Source: Cloeon dipterum (Eukaryota; Arthropoda; Insecta; Ephemeroptera; Baetidae). From it: 64,000 nt of DNA. The position numbers were made by a program, and so were the translations under genes. The stretch lies in assembly GCF_949628265.1 (NCBI RefSeq), contig NC_088786.1:41189681-41253680 (forward strand). Direction: 5' to 3'. This document shows positions 1-12,505 of the stretch, piece by piece. Position 1 is the first letter of the stretch. Each line of letters begins with the position of its first letter. The notes below the pieces were generated by a model, which was given only the letters and a program-made list of their open reading frames with translations, made no database searches and was not told where the DNA came from.

Positions 1-1818
1 TTGGCTTTTGTTTCTGCATGCTGAGCGCCACTTTCTCCTAGGAGCTTGATCAGCCTTTTTTCTTTGACGATTTCAATGAGTGGTGCTACCAAAACCAGAT
101 GAATATTTTCCAGAGTTAGGTCACAGTCAATAAAGAGAACTTGGGTCGCTTCCATCACGATTTGGCGTCTCTGTTGGTGATTCCTCTGCAGGTATTCCTG
201 CTGCTGGCTCAGAATGATGTATTGGCCACGGATAATGCAAATGCCGTTTTCTTCAGAGATAGACAAGTTATCAATGAAAATTTTTCTTGAATAACATTTC
301 AAATGATCCAAATGAGAGGGACTGATATCCTTTACGTTTAGCGCTCGTTTTGTAATTTCCTCGTTTAGCCCAATGGATCCACAAAGAGTCGACATTTCCG
401 TTCTGACGTTGGTGACATTCATAGAATCGATGCGTTTCAGAATTTCATCTTTCTTCAAAAGTACCTCGTGACGACGAGCTTCTATGACAAAGTCAATTAT
501 CATCTCATGGAATTCCACGACGCTAGCGGTTTTCTCAATCAAGATTTTGCGGTGGCCGCTTAATCCAACAATGAGGTCTTTTATCTTCTGTTCGTTCTTG
601 CCAACAACTCCGTAGATGAATTTCAATTTGTTCATACAAAAAAAGAGCTCTTCGGCTTCCTCCGGTTTAGCGTGTGTGCGGCTCCAAGAAATGACGTCTT
701 CTTCACACTTGACATTTTCAAGCATTGCGACGATTTCTCTTCCGACTGCGATCACGCTTGATATTTTCTCCTTCAGTGTTCCTTCTACGTTGTGCAGTTT
801 TTCGTGAACGCTCTCCTCCAAACCATTGATGATGGGATTGAGTGACGATTTTAATGCGACATATGATTCATCAATCAGAGACTTGTTTATCCAAAGGGTA
901 GTCGTTGGAGCCACGGTGATATTGAATTTGTCACATGCATTGTCCGCATACTGCAGTTTTTCAAAAATGAGTCTCCTCAGGTCAGCGTGGTTTTGTTTTA
1001 ACTCGTCCAATTCCCACGGGTCATCTGCGACCTTTGATGGCCTCCGAAAGATACCAATGCGACCGTCCTCCAGGTAATTGATGATTTTCAAAGCTCTCTG
1101 ACAGTTTTCGTCTCCAAAGTCAGCTTCTTTGCCAGACTTTTCGTAAATGAATTTCTTCAGTTCATCCATAAATGTTTGAACGTTTCTAATCTCAGTTTCG
1201 TCTGATTTTGTTGAGTTTACCTTAGTTGCAATGATGCAAATGGAAGTTTGCAAGAACGTGTAATTAGATTTTAGAAGCTGAGAAATTTGCATCAGGTTTT
1301 TCACGAACGCGTCCCTGCTCATGTTCAGTTTAAAATTGTCGATATTCTCGACGATGACGATCTTGATCCTCTTAGCCATCTTTAGATACTCGTTATTCAT
1401 GAAGGAGGCAACAAAGTCCGTCTCGCAGCTCCTGGTATCATTGAAGCCGGCGCAGTCGACGATCGTGCATCCAGTTTCTTCATCTTTAACAACGTTGGGA
1501 AGAAGAGTTTTCGATTCAAAGCTTTCAGAACCGACGCCACTGATGGTTTTTTGCGAGTCTGCAAAGATGCATTCGTCTTGAACGTTCATAATGATTTTCA
1601 GAGATTTATCCTTAGTTAAAAATTTAACAGTTGAACTTTTTCCGCATCCTGTGTTTCCAATGAGTGCGATTATCTCGTTTGCTTCCATTGAAGCTGTAGG
1701 TATCAATTTGTGCCTTTCCTGCAAGGATAATTTTTGATAAGAATTTTACTTTTTCAAATATTTATATTTTTCTTTTTACCCTTAAAACCATATTAAGGTT
1801 GATTTTCTCGTCTTTCAT
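1..1818 (-). CDS. P-loop GTPase-like protein, paralogue A (3' part outside window)
   Basis: Two exons are visible: a 13-codon first exon at 1818-1780 with donor GTAAAA, and a long exon from 1718 that stays open to the left edge, so the C-terminus is missing. The phosphate-binding loop GNTGCGKS lies near residues 34-41. A switch-like IVDCAGF segment follows, and an ATKVNS segment sits where GTPases carry NKxD. The reading aligns along its whole visible length with the plus-strand gene at 13906-17212, including the exon 1/exon 2 junction in phase 0 and the start of the region that precedes the glycine-rich part there. I do not recognise a named family; nucleotide binding is inferred from the loop and the rest is unknown. 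The first exon rests on homology and splice phase only. If it is wrong, translation could start at the ATG at 1688. Confidence 0.72.
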
Positions 1819-4400
1819 CTTTGATGTGCCTTATTCTCCACAAAGGATTGCTGAGCTGCAAAATTCCCTTCCAAAGGGCAACGGCTGCAACAAAGAAATC
1901 ATTTTTCTATGATTTTTTATGAATACCAGATAATCGCAGGCAGATTTATAGTACATATATAACAAGCGCTTGGCACTTGACGTTTTGTACCGACCGATAC
2001 TTTGCCGATCCAAAACTGGCCGAAGTGGTTATAAGTTGGTGGCGCGGTTTCGGAAAAATCGTGAATAGTGGCACCGGGACCGATCTTAGTCAGGGTTGGG
2101 TACCCTGAGAAAGATCGTCAGGATAGGGTGCAAAATGAAGGAAAAAAAGTCGTAATTAGTCTCGAGCCAATTTGACGATAAAGAAAAACTAAAACCAAAA
2201 TCGGTTAATTTTGGGTGCTTTTGGGGTCACTTTTGAATTCTGTACGGCGAGAAATTTTACGGCGAGAGTAAGTATGAATGGTTTTTTACCCTACAAAACA
2301 TAATAGCAGAGTTATTATTTATGAAGGCCGAAACATGTGGTTTGGACATTAAATATTTTTTGTTTGGCCCCTATGAGCCCAACGGCATTATTTAACATCT
2401 AGAAAATTAACCTGATCCAATTTTGATTTGCCTTCCAAAATCCCGCGGGGGCCATGCAGTGCCCCGAAAAAGTCACCAAAACACCGCACGGGGACCGATC
2501 TCGGTGTGGGCCACCCTGAAAAAGGTCGCCATGGTATAGCGGGGCTCAGCGAGACCTTTCCAGTGACCTACTTTACCTCTCCCCGTCAAATTATCAGAAC
2601 AAACACGAACCGGGTCATTGATAAATGCCTTTTGTAAATAAAAAATTATCACTGCGTGGGCTGACTTGCAACAATGCGGTTCTGAATAAACGGCGTAATT
2701 TGAATTAAGGGTCGCTTGTCGTTTGGGCAACAAACGGCGTCGTACCTCGTCGCGCCGAAGAATTGCTGGCGGCGCCACGTGGCGCTGCAGAGTGCACCAC
2801 TGCACAATTTTTCGCTGGACAATGGTCTGCCGAACAGTGCTTCGCCAAAAAGCGCTTCGCCACATGGTAAAATCAGAAGTGTTTACGGTGACGCGCGGCG
2901 CCGCACCCCGCCCGTGTGCGCGTTGCAGCGCGAGTTCAAAATCTGCATTGAGACTCTAAAAAGAGCGGAAAATAAGCAAAGGCACCGCCAGAACCGAGTA
3001 AAAACAGTCATCAGGTGGCGCGCCCTGAGGAAGGCGGAAGGCCGGGGACATGAGGGGTTGAAAAGCCATCGCAGTACATCTTGAACATTGCCAAAAACCG
3101 CGAAAAGCTTTACAATTCAGCCTTTGAAGGGTTTCATGCTGTGGTTCCCTGAAAAAGGTCGGTTGGGGATGAAAGGTGAAAACCCTTCGCAAGACTCGTC
3201 GGATATGAGGGTTCGTGGTTGACGATGTGACAAACGATCGAATTTTATCAAAAGTTATGTGAACTGGCAGGAGCCCCTGCGCACGCTGCACAGCTCCACG
3301 ATAGTGAGAAATCAGTTTTTAATGAGAATTGAGAAACCCGGAGGAGCCGATAATAAGCAAAGGCACCGTCAGAACCGAGAAAAAACAGTCGTCAGGTAGC
3401 GCAACCTGAGGAAGGTAGGTGGAAGCGAGGGTGAAAATTCGCCACCGAGTGCCGTAAAATAGGTTCAAAAACGCATAAAAAGCATTGAAAACCTGGGCAA
3501 GGATCTCAGGTCGCGGTACCCTAGGAAGGGTTGTTTGTTCGCGAGTCCTGTCGAAAAAGAGATCGTGGTGGGCTCTCCGACGAACGGTTGAATTGTGCCA
3601 AAATTAAATCCATTTTGGCTGCGGCCGGCACACAGAACGACACACGCACTCGTGTAAAAATGAAAAACCCGAAAACAAATATTTTTTGAGAAAGAAAAAT
3701 CGCTGTAAATTGAGATTTCAGCTCCTTTTGACTTACTCGTACTGATCCAATTGCAGAAATCGAAAGGATATCCGCGGCGCCCACGTGCGTATTTGCTAAG
3801 GCCATCTATGCAAAATTCGAATTTTTAAAACTCCGCCAAAATTCGCCTATGGGTCCCAATTTTTTAAAAATTGGTTTGCAGTCACTCTTTTCAAAATCGG
3901 AAGTGGACATTGTGGTAATCGTGGCCGAAAAATGTATTTTACCCATTTAAAAACCATAATTTAAATTTCCCATGAAATGTTAGGGGAGGAGCAAAAATCA
4001 TTCCGCGCGCCGAGCGCCAAATTTATTGCGTCCCAAGATTTGGTCCGAGCAGGTCGAATTTGGTCTTAAAAACACTACCAGATAAATTGCGCAACGTCTC
4101 GAAACGGTTTTACAAGATAACTTGCCCAGGGCTAGAGATATCCCTGACGTAAGGTACTCAGGGTGCAAATGGGCAAAGTTTCCCAGTTAATAACTCTGGC
4201 GCTATAGGCTCGATTTTGGATTTGTGCACATCGTTAGCTCCGTCTCGGCAGATTTAAATCATGTCAGGGTGACGTTAAAAAAACTTGGTGTAAATTAAAC
4301 CAAATTCTAGGCCGCACTGTCAGTTCATAGGACGCTACAATTATGTGCTATATGGCTCGAAATAAAGATCTGCCTGAGATTCTAGCTAATTTTGGTGAAT
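1819..4400. other. Intergenic DNA with degenerate interspersed repeats
   Basis: No convincing gene is present. The stretch carries several diverged copies of a repeat whose core reads like TCAGGT, four to six bases, then ACCTGAGGAAGG (near 2085, 2500, 3010, 3140, 3390 and 3505). The block around 2460-3040 is similar, in inverted orientation, to the block at 12870-13350 upstream of the other paralogue. The open frames here are short and disagree in strand, so I treat them as chance. Confidence 0.5.
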
Positions 4401-4472
4401 ACTTTGCTGGCGCGGCCGCAGCCAATTCGCACTGCTGTCATTTTCGTGCGTTGCGGCACACGCATGTGAGAG

Positions 4473-6052
4473 GTGAGAGAGCCACCGCTGTGCAGCAGCA
4501 TACGGCTGCCGCGCGCCACACAGTCTTTCATAGGAGCACTCATTACGACTCTAAATAAAAATAAAGGCCCTGGCATAGATGAAGTTTCAGTGAAAGAAGT
4601 CCAAAGCGCAGGTGAACTTTTTGAGAAGTTATTTTGCTCGACTATAAATGTATCAATTAAATCTGCAACCTTTCCCGAGTGCTTAAAAACAGCTGTTATA
4701 AGGCCATTGTATAAAAGCTCAGCGCATAATAAATGCGAAAATTACCGCCCCATTTCAATCCTCTCTGTATTTGATAAAATATTTGAAAAATACATTGAAT
4801 TTCATTTATCTAAATATTTAAGCCAATTCTCTTTAATCGACCCACGGCAGTTTGCATACCAAAAAGGGAAAGGTGTAAATGAGCTATTTATTAACTTCAC
4901 TGATTATATCAATTCGGGCCTTCACGCCAAGAATTATATTGCTGCTGTTTTCATTGACATGAGAAAGGCCTTTGATGTTCTAAATATTGATAAACTTTTG
5001 CTCAAACTCGAGAGAATTGGCATTCAAGGGCCTGTCTTGCAGCTGATAAAAAGTTACCTCTCGAACAGAAAATTTGCTGTTCGAATAAACAAGACAAATA
5101 GTGACACATTTAATTTAGTTTGTGGCGTGCCCCAAGGCTCAATTTTAAGCCCAATTCTTTTTCTTCTATACATGGATGATCTCTTTCCACTTCTCAAAAC
5201 ATGCTCAGTTCAAATCTTTGCAGATGACATTGCAATTATGTTCTCACACAAATCGTTTAATACGTGCCAATCGGTATAATTCAGTCGGAATTTGATATTA
5301 TTGTTGAATGGTGTCACGATAATGATTTTCTCATCAATACTAAAAAGACAGTGTGTAAGCTTATTTGCCAACCTAGTATGAGAACTGATCTATCTCTTGA
5401 AATTGTGTGCCATAAAACTGAATGCTTGCATAGTTTTTGTGTAAATTGTAATTGCTCAAACATCTTACAAGTGGATACGACTAAATACTTAGGAGTTATT
5501 GTAGACCAAAGTTTCACGTGGAAACCACACATAATGTACATCTCAAAAAAATTAAGAAAGGTTATCTGTGAACTCAATTTTATGAAATCAAATATGCCGT
5601 ATAATGTAAGACGTATTATGTATTTTTCGTTAGCTCATTTTGTTATTTGAATTATGGTATTACTTCCTGGGGCACTGTAAACTTGACGAGCATAAAAAAT
5701 CTGCAGGAAAGAGTGTTGTATAAAATGTGCTCCAACAAACATAAGCGTACTGTTAGTGATTTTTTTTAAATTTTGGAACGTAATGCCTGTTGATAAAATG
5801 TACAAATCTTGATTGTTAAATGTGAAATATTTTGATGGTGACTTTGGCACTGAGCGAACGCACCAATATTGTACAAGACTGATTCAATCAAACCCTGTCA
5901 TTGAACCAATAATTGATGGTAAATATTTTGCTCGAACATCATATTCTGTGTTACCAAGACTGTGGAATCAGCTGCCACGTGAATTAAAAAACCTGAGAGA
6001 TAAAAATGTTCTGAAGAAAAAAGTGAAGGATTGGTTGTCATCGTGTGACTAA
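4473..6052 (+). pseudogene. Reverse transcriptase remnant of the LINE
   Basis: The reading continues through three segments: 4473-5279, then frame +2 at 5264-5650, then 5813-6052. Together they cover the fingers, palm and thumb of a LINE reverse transcriptase and its C-terminal tail. Breaks between the segments are a frameshift near 5270 and in-frame stops near 5650 and 5770. The first 20 or so residues before the NKNKGPGID segment are probably host sequence rather than element. Confidence 0.85.
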
Positions 6053-6220
6053 TTTTTTTGTTCTTCTTTTCGCACACTACTTTGTAAATACAAAAATGTT
6101 TTTGCACTTTTATTTTGTTAAATAGCTGCTGCGATGCAGCAGCTGAACGAGCACCAGCCGTCAATTCGTCTTGAATTGGCTGGACTTGTAATGTTTTTTC
6201 CAATAAATAAAATTCTAAAA
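4540..6220 (+). mobile_element. 5'-truncated non-LTR (LINE) retrotransposon, degenerate
   Basis: A reverse transcriptase reading is obvious: a GPGID start, NYRPISIL, the FIDMRKAFD motif A, the GVPQGSILSP motif B and the catalytic FADD motif C, followed by a YLGVIVD thumb segment and an LPRLWNQLP C-terminal segment. The apurinic endonuclease half and ORF1 are absent, so the copy is 5' truncated. The frame changes near 5270 and stops occur near 5650 and 5770, so it is inactive as read. The 3' end carries two hairpins and finishes in an AATAAA/A-rich tail. Family knowledge places this domain layout with Jockey/CR1-type LINEs; I cannot choose the clade. No target-site duplication was found. Confidence 0.9.
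6124..6183 (+). repeat. Two adjacent hairpins in the LINE 3' tail
   Basis: The first is a near-perfect palindrome, AGCTGCTGC-GAT-GCAGCAGCT. The second has arms CCAGCC...TCAATTC and TGAATT...GGCTGG. Many LINE reverse transcriptases recognise 3' stem-loops to prime on their own RNA, so this is a plausible recognition structure. That role is inferred. Confidence 0.6.
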
Positions 6221-6547
6221 AAAAGATACTAATCGAATCTCGGGTTTCGCGGCACCCGAAAAAATAATTTTTACCCAAACCGTGATTTCCGCCGTTAAAT
6301 TTTGCGTGTTTTATGCGCATTTTCAACCCCCACCCGCACTCGCATCCCCTTTAAAAACTACGTTAAAAGGCCATTTTTTAATTTTTTTATGCTCCTATAT
6401 GGGTCCGAGAGGAGGTTTTGACACTGGCACACGTTTGTGCACCCCTCCCCCCCCATCGAACCATCCGGGTTTCAGCACCCCATTGATAGGGAAGCGGTTT
6501 ACTCGCGGGGGACTCGGAAATTTGGACTTGCTTTGCCCCCTCCCCCT

Positions 6548-7303
6548 TGAGACTTTCATTTTGAGACTAGTCACGATCCGAACCGTTCAAAATCCTGGAA
6601 TTCTTTAAAGTTTGAAAAATATAAATTTTTGCACCTCGCGACAATTTTTCCGCAAATGGACCCGAATCGCGATCTTTGCTGTTCCAGCGCACACGCAGTC
6701 TCGCCACCGGTGGGTAAGCCGATTTTGAGCTTGAATGTATCTGCATTTTACTGTCCGATGAGGGCTACCGTTTTTTTAGGTATAGAGTTTCCACTTAAGA
6801 TGAGGTTATTTTATTTTGGTTTAATATTGGCTATAGCAGAGATAAAAAGCCTTCGATCGAGAAATTAGCTTTTAAATATGTTACTTAAGTGAAAGTTATC
6901 GCGGACGAGACTTTGAAAATAAAAACGTCAATTCTTACTGTGAGTGGTGAGGCGACAGAGGGACTACTAGTAGACAGAGGCGCAGGAGTGGTGGTGCTCG
7001 GCCGAGGCGCAGGAAACCGTCTGCTGCTCCGAGCCGGCGAAGGCCACCTCCATACCTCCGACCTCCAAACTCGGGAGGGTGGAAGACACACCTCTTTGGG
7101 TGTCACGTGCCAGGCAGGGATTGGAAACATAAAGTACGGGGCGTGGAATTAAGCGACGCCAAAGCTACTCGTTCTAGTTAAGGAAAATAGAGAAAAGCCA
7201 ATTTTCTACAAGAAAATAGTGTTAATTATTCTTCTTACACATGGGTCACATGCACCTATCTGCTGACACCGCGATGGGGCATATCAGGCTGAAGTGTCGT
7301 ATC
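6548..7303 (+). repeat. Dispersed repeat, composite copy 1
   Basis: The left part (6548-6840) recurs in the same orientation at 10131-10465. The right part (about 6913-7303) recurs inverted at about 10536-10930. The right part is GC-rich in the middle and includes a CGCAGGAGTGGTGGTGCTCG segment. No transposase reading is present. It looks like a non-autonomous element, or an old duplication followed by inversion. Confidence 0.7.
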
Positions 7304-10130
7304 ACGACGATTTTATTTAGGCCTAATCAATTTCAGACGATATGCTATTTTTTTCTGATCTCCAAATTATAGCGGAACCATCAAATGAACCCGAATCGTG
7401 AAATTTTTTGCTGAACCATACTTAAAATCGTCTAAAACTGCCAAAACCGCAAAAATTATTTTATAATTGCGACGAGATTTTTAGTGTAGAGTTCGTGATT
7501 TGGTGCTCATTGAGCATTTTATTGCATTATTCGCGATAAGAAAATTTTGCATCCGAATCACGGTTTTTAGGGTTCCTATTTACAAAAAATACGTGCCGTT
7601 TGACTCATCTTGAGGTGAATTAAGTAATCGAATTAGTTTGAAGAAAACAAATACTCGTCAATGCGTCGGGCTAAGGTGTTGAAACCGTCGAAAAAATGCT
7701 AAATTCACGTTATTGATGGGGTTAAAAGGGGTTGGGTGTCGGTGCGTCTCGTACCCCTTTTTGGTTATGGGGACGTCGAGTGTCGAGACGAGTTTAACGA
7801 CATGTGGTTTTTCAAAATCGGGTGATTAGGAGTCATGATTTGGACGATTCTCATTTTTTACCAACCTCAAAAAACAAGGGTATTCGAAGTTTTCATTTTT
7901 TATTTAAAAAATTTGGAAAACGCAATTCCAAATTTTAAAGTTTTGAACTTTGTATTTAGTGTAAAAATGGCTTTGAAAACAATAAAAAAATTCGATGTAT
8001 ATTCATTTTCAAATTTGATGAAATATTTATTAGACACCAAATGGTGTACAACAGACATAAAATACAGAGTAATTAAATCACATATCAATGCTAGTTTTTG
8101 CTTTGGCGGCTTGGCAAAACGTCAGATTGTTCTTAACACATTCAAGAAAATGGTAAAAGTTGATTGGTTTAATATCACAGAATTTGCACTCGCAGTCCTC
8201 ACTCGCGCAGGAGTGATAGGTCAATTTCTTACAGATCAAATAGTGAAAACCGTGACAAGCGTGTTTCGTGAAAATATGTCTGTTAATAAATATGGCTCCT
8301 TTCCAATTTTGGTTGACCATGGCGGGGGTGACGAAAAACCCCGGGTCGATTTCGGAGGCATTCATTCAAATTTGAGTTAAAAATAAAAAAAATCAATTTT
8401 TTTACATTGACCTGTGACCCATCTCTTTGAGGTCAGCATCAAAGTTGTTTACCTTGTTGACTCGAGTTAAACGGTTTTTTATTTTTGTTCTAGGACCACC
8501 ACGAGCAAAGTTATGAAGTACTAAAAATTCCCATGCCTTGAACTTTGAACAGTTTGAACGCCCGCAAAAAAGTCAGAGTTTTCTCAACTGTTTTGTCGGT
8601 CAATTGGGGTGAAGTTTACGCAAAAAAATTATTCAAAATCCATCGACCCCTGGATTACAATTTGCTGTTTTAACAGATTTTGCCTTGCATCTATAATTTT
8701 CTTCATCATAAGTTACAATTTTCTCATCACACAGTGTTTTTTGTTAACAAATATGGAAGATCAGTAACCCCACATGTTATGCAAATGATTTTCTTGCAAA
8801 ATAAACGAGCTTTCCTGTGGTGTGCTTAAATGTACATTTTTTACCTCAACTTTTGTAAATAATAGCGGCCTCTATTTAATACAATTTGGGTGCGGTTGAG
8901 GATGATTAGACCGGATATGCAACATAGAAGTGTGGGAAGGTGTGGAGCATAGTTGCTGTGCTGATCCGCAATAAATCAATTTGAATGTAAAGTAAACTTT
9001 TTCGTGTTTGACTTTATTGATTCCGCACTCTGCGTATACTGATATCAGCACTGTTTTTATTCTCTCTGGCAAACATCGTCTGCTATACAGTGAACACTCT
9101 TTGATGCATAGGCAATAGTCAATGCCCTATTTTAAAAATTGCGTGAGAAAGTTTGCACAGATCTCAATCCCACATTCATAATTCACCTACTTTATGTAAC
9201 ACATCCGGTTTTATCATCCTCAATCGCGCCCTTCATTTCTTGAATATAGAGCTTTGATTCGCTCTACAATCAACAATACGCGACCGTTTGAGGATTATTT
9301 GCGATGAATTCGAGCCGCACCTTCCAAACCCTGGCCCCGAGTGTGCTTTGGGCCTTGAACGGGTTTCCTTTCGGGCCCATAAGGGCCCGCCGAGTAAATC
9401 GCTTCCCTATGCTTCTGGATAAAAATTGCCAAATCCGCTCCGAACCCAGCTGATCGACGCAGGGTGGAGGTGCGCGATGATGTGGCCGAGGGTCAAAATC
9501 CCCCTCCGGCCAGTAGTAGAATTAATAAAAAAATTCAGAAAAAGTTTCACTTTTTGCGCCGATATTTGGTGGGTTGATAGGTGAGGGGGTGGCGAGTCCA
9601 TCTTACGCAGAATTTCGTGAGTCCGGCAAACATTGGTTTTTGATCGTGTGACAAATAGGAGCCGAGCTATAAATTTTTTAAGGTGAAAAAAGTGGCTTGG
9701 GACATTGCTAAATTATTGTTTTGGGGGCCCGGCTGGGGCCCCGTTGGCTGCCTGGCCGCGATTTCTGCACGCGGTGATGCCCCTCGGTGGTGCGGGTCTG
9801 GCCGTGTGCGGTTTTGCAAAATCCGACCATTCTGAGCTTCTACCGCGCTTCTACGGATTGACAAATTTTGGCAAAAGTCCAAATCTCGGATTTTCACAGT
9901 TGATTTTAGCCGGAACGCAAAATAATTTTTGCTTTTTACGGTTATCCATATCCATATCGGCTAGGAACATATTGAGGCACTTTCATGTTCATTAAACCAT
10001 CATTTTTTCTATTACAATTGAAATTACCCCTTTTTTAGGGTGTTTTTCACCATTTTTTGATTGCCGCCAATCACATCTTAGGTCCAGGACAAACTCTCTA
10101 ACAGAAAGTTGCTAAATTTATCTGGAAACA
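7304..10130. other. Intergenic DNA, no recognised gene
   Basis: AT-rich sequence. A 181-codon frame at 7835-8380 is described separately. Near 9372-9389 there is a CGGGCCC-ATAA-GGGCCCG hairpin belonging to a repeat also seen near 32484 and 52251. Nothing else supports a gene. Confidence 0.45.
7835..8380 (+). CDS. Unrecognised AT-rich open reading frame (weak)
   Basis: A single uninterrupted frame of 181 codons. An internal ATG in the context AAAATGGC gives a shorter, lysine- and phenylalanine-rich product of about 136 residues. No domain, signal peptide or membrane segment is convincing. An overlapping opposite-strand frame of 95 codons shows that stops are sparse here by composition. There is no poly(A) signal immediately after the stop. 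It could be chance, a transposon fragment or a small species-specific gene. Confidence 0.15.
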   Translation: MIWTILIFYQPQKTRVFEVFIFYLKNLENAIPNFKVLNFVFSVKMALKTIKKFDVYSFSNLMKYLLDTKWCTTDIKYRVIKSHINASFCFGGLAKRQIVLNTFKKMVKVDWFNITEFALAVLTRAGVIGQFLTDQIVKTVTSVFRENMSVNKYGSFPILVDHGGGDEKPRVDFGGIHSNLS

Positions 10131-10930
10131 TTTTGAGACTAATCACGACCTGATCCGATCAAAATTCTGGGAATCGTTTCACTTTTAAGTTTGAAAAACG
10201 TGATATTTTGCACCTTCGCCCATAAGTGTAACACGCCGAAAGGAAAAATTCACCAATTTTTCCACAAATGGACCCGGATCGCGATCTTTGCTGTTCCAGC
10301 GCGCACGCAGTCTCGCTCGCCACCGGTGGGTAAGCCGATTTCGAGCTTGAATATATCTGAATTTTACTGTCCGATGAGGGCTACCGTTAATTCTTTTTTA
10401 AGTACAGTTTCCACTTAGATGTAGGGGTTTGCTTTTGGTTTAATACTGGCTATTGGTGCGACATGGTGTTAATTTTCTAAAAATTCAACGGGTTGACGTA
10501 TTGGCACGCACAAATTATTAATTTAATATTTATTTATACGACACTTCAGCCTGATCTGCCCCATCGCGGTGTCAGCAGATAGGTGCATGTGACCCATGTG
10601 TAAGAAGAATATAATTAACACTGTTTTCTTGTAGAAAATTGGCTTTTCTCTATTTTCCTTAACTAGAACGAGTAGCTTTGGCGTCGCTTAATTCCACGCC
10701 CCGTACTTTATGTTTCCAATCACTGCCTGGCACGTGAAACCCAAAGAGGTGTCCCTTCCATCCTCCCGAGCTCGGAGGTATGGAGGTGGCCTTCGCCGGC
10801 TCGGAGCAGCAGACGGTTTCCTGCGCCTCGGCCGAGCACCACCACTCCTGCGCCTCTGTCTATACCCGTAGTGCCTCTTTCGCCTCACCCCTCACAGTAA
10901 GAAATGACGTTTTTATTTTCAAAGTCTTTT
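10131..10930 (-). repeat. Dispersed repeat, composite copy 2
   Basis: The left part is a direct copy of 6548-6840; the right part (10536-10930) is an inverted copy of 6913-7303. So the two blocks keep their order but the second is flipped. The arms of the inverted pair are about 390 bp and differ by scattered substitutions and small gaps, which points to an old event. Confidence 0.7.
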
Positions 10931-11082
10931 CTAGAGAGGGGAACCGGTACGGGTTTTTGGTCCCGTCCCAGAAAAAAATAATCCCGTCCCTGTCAGCTCT
11001 TAATGTTTTCGCTGTTTAGTCCCCCCAGCTCAACCCCTTACCAGGTTCGCAATTTTTCAAATTTCTACCAAACATTTAATAG

Positions 11083-12505
11083 CAGTGTGTTGGGGAGTCT
11101 TTTAAGGGTAATTGTCAATTTTACCGACTTTATTTTACCATCCTGAATTTTACATATGTTGTTAGCGGTGTTTCATAGTATGTAACCTGAAAATTTGAGC
11201 AAAAAATTCGGGAGCCTTTTTGGGAAATCGCGATTTTTGAAAACTGAAAATTTCAGATAGTAAATGCGAAATATCAAGGTATCTTCGGTCCAGATTGGAA
11301 TTTCGATGTGGTTTTTTCTCCTCCATGCGTAACTTTTTAAGTAGAACAAGTTTGCCGTTAGTCAAAATTGTGTAGGTCAAAGGTCAAGGTCACAAATTCG
11401 CGTGCAAAATGTTCAATTAAAAATATCGCAAAATACGCCCCCTCGGATTTTTTCATGAAAACGTAAAAAATGTAGCCCTGAATGCGTAGAATCGAATGGT
11501 CAATCGATGGGCACTCTCATAGATCGCGAAATATTTCGAATTTAAGGATTCGTGTCGGGCGTTTGGCACGACGGCAATATCATCAGCTGAAAGGTTTAGG
11601 GGTGTTTACCTTCCACCCCTAAGTTGCTAAACTTCAATCTCCTAGAAAAAAACAAAAAAAATGTAGCATCTTACAGTTAAGGGTGAAGGTTAAACACCCC
11701 TAAACCTTTCAGCTGGTCAGGGAAGATCGAGACGAGTCCAACGGTGGGTAGTTTTTGCAATTCTGATAGTTAGAACCCGAGATTTGAGATATACAAAAAT
11801 ATCAAAATTTGAAATATTTACATTTTCTTTTCGCGCGCCGCTGCTATTTCTTGAGAAGTTTGAAACCAAAACAAAATTTAAGCACACCACTGAAAAGTTT
11901 GTTTATTTTTCTAGGCAATCATATGCATAACATGTGGGTTACATATCAAATTCCGACGTAAGTTACGAAAGTAAAATCGCCAGATGATGTTGTCATCGTG
12001 CCGGACGCGCGACACGAATCCTTAAATTCAAAATATCTCGCGATCTATCAGAGTCTTCATCGATTTATCTTCACCATTCGATTCTGCGAATTTAGGGCTA
12101 CATTTTTTACGTTTTCATGAAAAAAATCCGAGGGGTCGTATTTTGCGATATTTTTAATTGAACATTTTGCACGCGAATTTGTGACCTTGACCTTTGACCT
12201 ACAAATTTTTGACCAATCGAAAATTTGTTCTAATCAAAAAGTTACGTGTGGAGGTGAAAAAACCACATCGAAATTCCAATCTGGACCGAAGATACCTTGA
12301 TATTTCGGATATACTATCTGAAATTTTCAGTTTTCAAAAATCGCGATTTCCCAACAAATGCCCCCGAATTTTTTGCTCAAATTTTCAGGTTACACACTAT
12401 GAAACATCCCTAACAACATATGTAAAATTCAGGATGGAGAAAAAAAGTCGGTAAAATTGACAATTACCCTTAAAAGACTCCCGAACACACACAGCAGCCA
12501 TTTTT
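11083..12505. mobile_element. Foldback element with about 500 bp inverted arms
   Basis: The left arm (about 11083-11590) and right arm (about 11990-12505) are reverse complements with modest divergence. Both carry a GACCTTGACCTTTGACCTAC segment and a TTGAACATTTTGCACGCGAA segment. The central 400 bp holds a second, smaller inverted repeat (11581-11610 with 11690-11715). There is no transposase frame. The layout matches foldback or large MITE elements; the class is inferred. Confidence 0.8.
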
